Shown: positions 60,235 through 64,000 of the stretch, piece by piece | Layout: the number at the start of each line of letters is the position of its first letter | Position numbering within the stretch: position 1 is the first letter of the stretch | Origin: Pseudomonas gingeri | Lineage (GTDB): Bacteria > Pseudomonadota > Gammaproteobacteria > Pseudomonadales > Pseudomonadaceae | DNA: 64,000 nt | NCBI RefSeq assembly: GCF_013385635.1 | Contig: NZ_JACAPR010000007.1 | Span: forward strand, 403,427 to 467,426 | Direction of reading: 5' to 3' | The notes under the pieces: generated by a model | The model's input: the letters and a program-made list of their open reading frames with translations, nothing else | What the model was told of the DNA's origin: nothing | Databases searched by the model: none | Translations under genes and position numbers: made by a program

Positions 60235-60567
60235 ATGGTCAATGTCGAACAATTGAAAGCCAGCGTTAACCGAATGTCTGCGGACGTGGTGCGCGAAGCG
60301 GTGCTGGAGCTGCGCCTCGACGGGCTGGTGACGGAAGGCAAGACGCCGTTCAACAAGCTGCATTTCAACACCTGTTTCGCGGAAATCGAGGCGTTGTTCC
60401 AGCGCGCGGGCTATCACCGCCAGTTGGATGTGGTGGGTTACCAGGGTTTGCTCTATGCACTCTACGATCCGGGGCGCTGGGAGGCGGTGGATGTGTTGCG
60501 CTGGCTGAAGGACTACACCGAGGCGGCCGGTTCGACCCTGTTGAAGGATCAACTGGCGGCCGGCTGA
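60235..60567 (+). CDS. LexA-regulated small protein of unknown function
   Basis: A 110-residue soluble protein: L-K-A-S-V-N-R-M-S-A-D-V-V-R-E-A-V near 6-22, then L-D-G-L-V-T-E-G-K-T-P-F-N-K-L-H-F and C-F-A-E-I-E-A-L-F. It is mostly helical, with one cysteine near 46 and no signal peptide. GAGGG precedes the ATG. The start is set by the ribosome site; the frame is open for 42 further codons that run through the LexA box and are not coding. The perfect SOS box upstream implies induction by DNA damage. I know no function for it. Confidence 0.85.
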   Translation: MVNVEQLKASVNRMSADVVREAVLELRLDGLVTEGKTPFNKLHFNTCFAEIEALFQRAGYHRQLDVVGYQGLLYALYDPGRWEAVDVLRWLKDYTEAAGSTLLKDQLAAG

Positions 60568-60647
60568 GGCCTTGCGGCACGATTGATTGACGGGGCGCCG
60601 GGGTCTTGCCGGATAATGCCGGCCTAGCCAACCGTTCGAGCCCCGTC

Positions 60648-61538
60648 ATGTCCGCTTCGCCTTTCAACGCCGCCGAAAACCAGGCCAGCACCCTGTACTT
60701 GCCACCGGGTGCCTGGCCCACTGTGCTGGAGTGCCTGTGCGAGCACTTCCAGGCCATCGGCCGCGAGCAGTGGCTTGACCGGATTGCCCGGGGCCGGGTG
60801 CTCGATGCCGAGGGCCGGCCGATCACGGCACAGTTGGCCTATCGCGAAGGCCTGAAGATTCATTATTTTCGCGAAGTGCCCAACGAGACACCGATTCCGG
60901 TCACGGAAACGATCCTCTATGCCGACGAACACCTGGTGGTGGCTGACAAGCCGCACTTCCTGCCGGTGACCCCAGCCGGTGAATATGTCGAGCAAACCCT
61001 GCTGCGCCGACTGATCCGTCGACTGGACAACCCCAACCTGGTGCCATTGCACCGGATCGACCGGCATACCGCCGGACTGGTGCTGTTTTCGGCCAATCCC
61101 GAGAGCCGTTCGGCTTATCAGTCATTGTTTCCGACCCGACAGATCGAGAAACGCTACGAGGCGATTGCCCGCGCCTTGCCTGAACTGTCCTTTCCGCGGA
61201 TTCACAAGAGCCGCCTGGTGGAGGGCGAGCCGTTCTTTCGCATGCGCGAAGGCGAGGGTGCCAGCAACACCGAGACGGCCATGGAAGTGGTCGAGAAGCA
61301 TGGCGAGCTCTGGCGCTATGCCCTGTATCCGGTGACCGGCAAGAAGCATCAGTTGCGGGTCCATATGGCTGCCCTGGGGGCGGGGATCTGCAACGACCCG
61401 TTTTATCCACAGGTGCTCAAGGACGCCGCGGACGACTACGCCAACCCGCTCAAGCTGCTGGCCCAGGGGCTGAGTTTCGTCGATCCGGTCAGTGGGGTGG
61501 AGCGTCGTTTCGCGAGCGAAATCATCCTGCACTGGTGA
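60648..61538 (+). CDS. RluA-family pseudouridine synthase
   Basis: A 296-residue RNA pseudouridine synthase. The catalytic Asp is in L-H-R-I-D-R-H-T-A-G-L near 132-142. H-Q-L-R-V-H near 235 and Y-A-D-E-H-L-V-V-A-D-K-P near 90 are also characteristic. There is no S4 domain in canonical form; the N-terminal ~60 residues are divergent. The target (tRNA or 23S rRNA position) cannot be told. The in-frame start 14 codons upstream is less likely. Confidence 0.9.
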   Translation: MSASPFNAAENQASTLYLPPGAWPTVLECLCEHFQAIGREQWLDRIARGRVLDAEGRPITAQLAYREGLKIHYFREVPNETPIPVTETILYADEHLVVADKPHFLPVTPAGEYVEQTLLRRLIRRLDNPNLVPLHRIDRHTAGLVLFSANPESRSAYQSLFPTRQIEKRYEAIARALPELSFPRIHKSRLVEGEPFFRMREGEGASNTETAMEVVEKHGELWRYALYPVTGKKHQLRVHMAALGAGICNDPFYPQVLKDAADDYANPLKLLAQGLSFVDPVSGVERRFASEIILHW

Positions 61539-61559
61539 ATCGGCAGTGATGAACCGGCC

Positions 61560-62006
61560 TCAGTCCGGCATGGCGTGGGCTGCGCCGACCACGGCGCGCA
61601 GGCCCAGCAGGTAGCTGTCGACGCCGAACCCGCAGATCTGCCCCACGGCCACCTCGGCCAGTACCGAGGGATGGTGCAGGGTCTCGCGGCCGTGGATATT
61701 CGACATGTGCAGCTCCACCACCGGCACCCTCAGGCGCGCCAGGGCATCGCGGATATCGTAGCTGCTGTGGGCCCAGGCCCCGGCATTGATCAGTACGGCG
61801 TCGACATGCTCGCTGGCGCCTCTCTCGATGCGGGCACACATCGCCCCTTCGTTGTTGGTCTGGTAGCTGGCGACGTCGACCTGCAGTTCCCTGGCCAGGT
61901 TCAGTAAACGGGCGTCGATCTGCTCCAGCGTGATCCCGCCATAGCGGATCGGTTCGCGTTTGCCGAACAGATTGTGGTTGATGCCGTGGAGCATGAGGAC
62001 TTTCAT
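61560..62006 (-). CDS. aroQ: Type II 3-dehydroquinate dehydratase, variant
   Basis: A 148-residue type II dehydroquinase (AroQ-like). The active site is largely kept: R-E-P-I-R-Y-G near 17-23 (the catalytic Arg and Tyr), N-x-G-A-W-A-H near 74-80 and E-L-H-M-S-N-I-H near 98-105. The usual L-N-G-P-N-L-N-L-L-G opening is L-H-G-I-N-H-N-L-F-G here, so it differs from housekeeping AroQ in the lid-base loop. It may be a paralogue for quinate or another pathway. GGGAGG precedes the ATG. Confidence 0.85.
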   Translation of the reverse strand: MKVLMLHGINHNLFGKREPIRYGGITLEQIDARLLNLARELQVDVASYQTNNEGAMCARIERGASEHVDAVLINAGAWAHSSYDIRDALARLRVPVVELHMSNIHGRETLHHPSVLAEVAVGQICGFGVDSYLLGLRAVVGAAHAMPD

Positions 62007-62123
62007 GGTTCGCCTCCCGTAAGGGTACCCTTGCAAGGGTTTGAGGCCTGGGCAGGGTTCTCCATAGGATAGGCGTCGGCGCCGGGTTGCGCCTGCCGGC
62101 GGCCTTCTGGTCGTCGGAAACGA

Positions 62124-62148
62124 CAAAGCCCGCACGGGGCGGGCTTTG
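62124..62148. terminator. Hairpin terminator of the lipoprotein gene
   Basis: A perfect 10-bp stem CAAAGCCCGC / GCGGGCTTTG with a short loop lies about 20 nt past the lipoprotein stop. The T-rich side is short. Confidence 0.8.
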
Positions 62149-62168
62149 CAGGGGGGCGTGCGTGAGGC

Positions 62169-62390
62169 TTACAGCTCTTTGACGGTACGCACCTGATCCT
62201 TGTTGATGCGGGTGTTCTTGCCGTCCAGTTGCTTGAACTCGTAGAAGCCCGATTCGGAATCATATTTAGGAGTGTCCACGGCCTGGATTTCACGCCCGTC
62301 GTTCAGGGTGATCACGGTCGGCGATGAACAGCCGGCGAGGGTCGCCAGGCCCATGGTCAGCATGAGTGCGGCGAGGGTCCGTTGAGTCAT
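62169..62390 (-). CDS. YgdI/YgdR-like lipoprotein
   Basis: A 73-residue small lipoprotein. The signal peptide ends in the lipobox L-A-G-C21. The mature part holds the beta-rich YgdI/YgdR (DUF903) domain with V-I-T-L-N-D-G-R-E-I and Y-E-F-K-Q-L-D-G-K. The length is normal. The function is unknown; the protein is probably in the outer membrane since S-S follows the cysteine. Confidence 0.92.
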   Translation of the reverse strand: MTQRTLAALMLTMGLATLAGCSSPTVITLNDGREIQAVDTPKYDSESGFYEFKQLDGKNTRINKDQVRTVKEL

Positions 62391-62454
62391 GGTGCTTCTC
62401 CAGAAAAAATTCGGATTGATTACTACTGAGACGACAGTATTTTCAGCAAGTTCC

Positions 62455-63054
62455 TCACCCGTGTCCATCCGGCAGGCTGTCGCAATGCTGAAGCAACTGC
62501 GGAGTATTCAGGTTGGCCAGCCGGGGATCGTCCGCCGGGCATTGCAGAGGCAGTGCGTGCAAGGGTAGCAGGACCTTGCGCGGGCTGCGTTCGCCACTCG
62601 CCCAGGCGCTGTCGAAAGCCCCGGCCAGGGCCACGGGAATCACGCACAGCAACGGCTCCCAGTGTTCACCCTGGCGCACCATCAGCGGCTGCCGCGGGTG
62701 CCGGCCGGCCGCTCCGATCATGGCCTGGAGCAGGTCGCGATCGACCTGTGGCACGTCGCAAGGCAATACCAGCAGGTGCGAGTGACGAGCCACCGCCAAC
62801 CCGGCGCGAATCCCTGCCAGGGGCCCGGGAAAGTCGTCGCTGTCGTCCGTGACCAGGCGGTCGGCGTAGATCCCGTAGCGCTGCGGATTGCGATTGCAGG
62901 AAATGATCAGGTCGTCGGTCAGCGAGCGGACGCTGGCATGCAGGTGGGCGATCAGCGGTTGGCCCCGCCATTCCAGCAGGCCCTTGTCCTGGCCGCCCAT
63001 GCGTTGGCCACGGCCGCCGGCCAGGAGCAGAATGGAGACATCGATCAGCGACAT
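62455..63054 (-). CDS. mobA: Molybdenum cofactor guanylyltransferase MobA
   Basis: A 199-residue enzyme that joins GMP to molybdopterin. [16 protein letters not shown] near 10-25 is the GTP-binding signature, and P-C-D-V-P near 98 holds the metal-binding Asp. It is divergent from moaB-moeA, the next steps of cofactor synthesis. Confidence 0.95.
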   Translation of the reverse strand: MSLIDVSILLLAGGRGQRMGGQDKGLLEWRGQPLIAHLHASVRSLTDDLIISCNRNPQRYGIYADRLVTDDSDDFPGPLAGIRAGLAVARHSHLLVLPCDVPQVDRDLLQAMIGAAGRHPRQPLMVRQGEHWEPLLCVIPVALAGAFDSAWASGERSPRKVLLPLHALPLQCPADDPRLANLNTPQLLQHCDSLPDGHG

Positions 63055-63175
63055 TGCGGGCCTCGACAGGGTCGGTAGCGGGGGCTGTGACAGCGGCCAT
63101 GACGACCTTTATGAAAGACCGCGCTGTGATATAACACCGGCCTGTTTCTCCTATAACAACTGGACCAAGAAGCCT

Positions 63176-63715
63176 ATGAAAGCCAAGGCTGATACACCCT
63201 TTGTACCGCTGAACATCGCGGTCTTGACTGTCAGTGACACCCGTACCTTTGAAACCGACACTTCCGGGCAGGTCTTCGTCGATCGCCTGACCGCGGCGGG
63301 CCATCGTCTCGCCGAGCGGGTGCTGCTCAAGGATGATCTGTACCGGATCCGCGCGCAAGTCGCCACCTGGATCGCCGAGGACGTGGTCCAGGTCGTGCTG
63401 ATCACCGGCGGCACCGGCTTCACCGGTCGTGACAGTACCCCGGAAGCGGTCGCGTGCCTGCTGGACAAGCAGGTCGACGGTTTCGGCGAGCTGTTCCGGC
63501 AGATTTCCGTGGCCGATATCGGTACCTCCACCGTGCAGTCCCGGGCACTGGCCGGACTGGCCAATGGCACCCTGGTCTGCTGCCTGCCGGGCTCGACCAA
63601 TGCGGTGCGTACCGGCTGGGACGGGATCCTCGCCGAGCAACTGGACTCGCGTCATCGCCCGTGCAATTTCGTTCCTCACCTGAAACAGGCGGCCCCTTGT
63701 GAATCCCGCGGGTAA
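63176..63715 (+). CDS. moaB: Molybdopterin adenylyltransferase-like protein MoaB
   Basis: A 179-residue MoaB/MogA-fold protein. T-V-S-D-T-R near 18, T-G-G-T-G near 77 and L-P-G-S-T-N-A-V near 136 are the conserved substrate loops. It probably adenylates molybdopterin or assists this step. The stop overlaps the GTG start of moeA by 17 nt, so the two are coupled. Confidence 0.95.
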   Translation: MKAKADTPFVPLNIAVLTVSDTRTFETDTSGQVFVDRLTAAGHRLAERVLLKDDLYRIRAQVATWIAEDVVQVVLITGGTGFTGRDSTPEAVACLLDKQVDGFGELFRQISVADIGTSTVQSRALAGLANGTLVCCLPGSTNAVRTGWDGILAEQLDSRHRPCNFVPHLKQAAPCESRG

Positions 63716-64000
63716 GCCGGGCAAGAGCGGCGCCCTGATCCCGGTCGAGATCGCCCTGGCGCGGCTACTGGCGCTGGCCGAGGCGGCGCCGATCCGTGAG
63801 ACCCAGCGCCTGCCGCTGGCCGAGACGGAAGGTCGGGTGCTGGCCGAAGACCTGCTTTCCAGTCTCGACCTGCCACCGTGGCCCAACAGCGCCATGGACG
63901 GTTACGCCTTGCGCCTGGCCGACTGGCAGGGCGAGCCGTTGCCGGTCAGCCAGCGGATTTTCGCCGGACAGGCGCCGGCGCCGCTGTTGCCCGGAACCTG
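63699..64000 (+). CDS. moeA: Molybdopterin molybdenumtransferase MoeA (5' part)
   Basis: The first ~100 codons of moeA; the gene runs off the window. It starts at GTG inside the end of moaB. The sequence shows I-P-V-E-I-A-L near 14 and L-P-P-W-P-N-S-A-M-D-G-Y-A near 61-73, the MoeA N-terminal signature. The enzyme inserts molybdenum into adenylylated molybdopterin. Confidence 0.93.
   Translation, partial: MNPAGKPGKSGALIPVEIALARLLALAEAAPIRETQRLPLAETEGRVLAEDLLSSLDLPPWPNSAMDGYALRLADWQGEPLPVSQRIFAGQAPAPLLPGT

Overview
The window is a chromosomal stretch of a fluorescent-group Pseudomonas. It is GC-rich, with strong G/C third-position codon bias, REP/REPIN repeats of the type common in the P. fluorescens complex, an arginine-type EF-P with its EarP rhamnosyltransferase, and a gene order I recall from P. 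aeruginosa PAO1: efp, ohr, ohrR ... deaD ... htpX, alaA-like, msrB, gpx, ospR, sagS, and separately rocS2, rocA2, dgt ... mobA, moaB, moeA. I see no rRNA, tRNA, insertion sequence, prophage, plasmid function or CRISPR array.

Region by region. Positions 1-4300: an MFS exporter, an SDR oxidoreductase and two LysR regulators, each regulator divergent from its probable target. Positions 4306-8141: a D-amino-acid/N-heterocycle group with a racemase-like protein, an NCS1 permease and, divergently, DpkA (cyclic imine reductase). An AT-rich promoter region with two palindromic elements separates the two sides. Positions 8192-15783: the accessory part, three same-strand genes for very large putative toxins related to the Pseudomonas DUF6543/dermonecrotic-like family. 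Two of them carry an intact HExxH...TVDxAY aspzincin (M35-like) metallopeptidase site. One product (754 aa) looks like an internally deleted copy of the other two joined together. Positions 15964-24965: DUF883, Gre-like factor, earP-efp, a secreted alpha/beta hydrolase, ohr-ohrR, two LysR genes, a TauE-type exporter and a DUF1127 protein. Positions 25024-33421: YcaQ-type DNA glycosylase, class II DAHP synthase, spermidine-synthase-like protein, crotonase, DEAD-box helicase with a structured leader, DOPA-dioxygenase-like protein, thiopurine methyltransferase. Positions 33470-41513: protein quality and redox repair (htpX, msrB, gpx-ospR, msrC), an aminotransferase, SagS and a DUF815 ATPase. Positions 41521-52500: a signalling block with an HD-GYP receptor, the RocS2 phosphorelay sensor, RocA2, a stand-alone receiver, dGTPase and an EAL phosphodiesterase. 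Positions 52632-64000: a YqjD/E/K-like trio, ammonium transporter, KefB-like antiporter, two acyltransferases, small redox and membrane proteins, a LexA-box gene of unknown function, a pseudouridine synthase, a variant AroQ, a lipoprotein and the start of the molybdenum cofactor genes mobA, moaB and moeA (moeA runs off the end).

How they work together: several genes meet peroxide or methionine oxidation (ohr/ohrR, gpx/ospR, msrB, msrC). A c-di-GMP and phosphorelay group (SagS, HD-GYP, RocS2/RocA2, REC, EAL) probably sets the switch between attached and free life. The toxin locus is the feature least explained by known biology. Regulatory signals that can be read directly include a perfect LexA box, an OhrR/OspR-type operator, two copies of a TAGGAA-N2-TTCCTA palindrome upstream of rocA2, and a hairpin that buries the start codon of the DEAD-box helicase.
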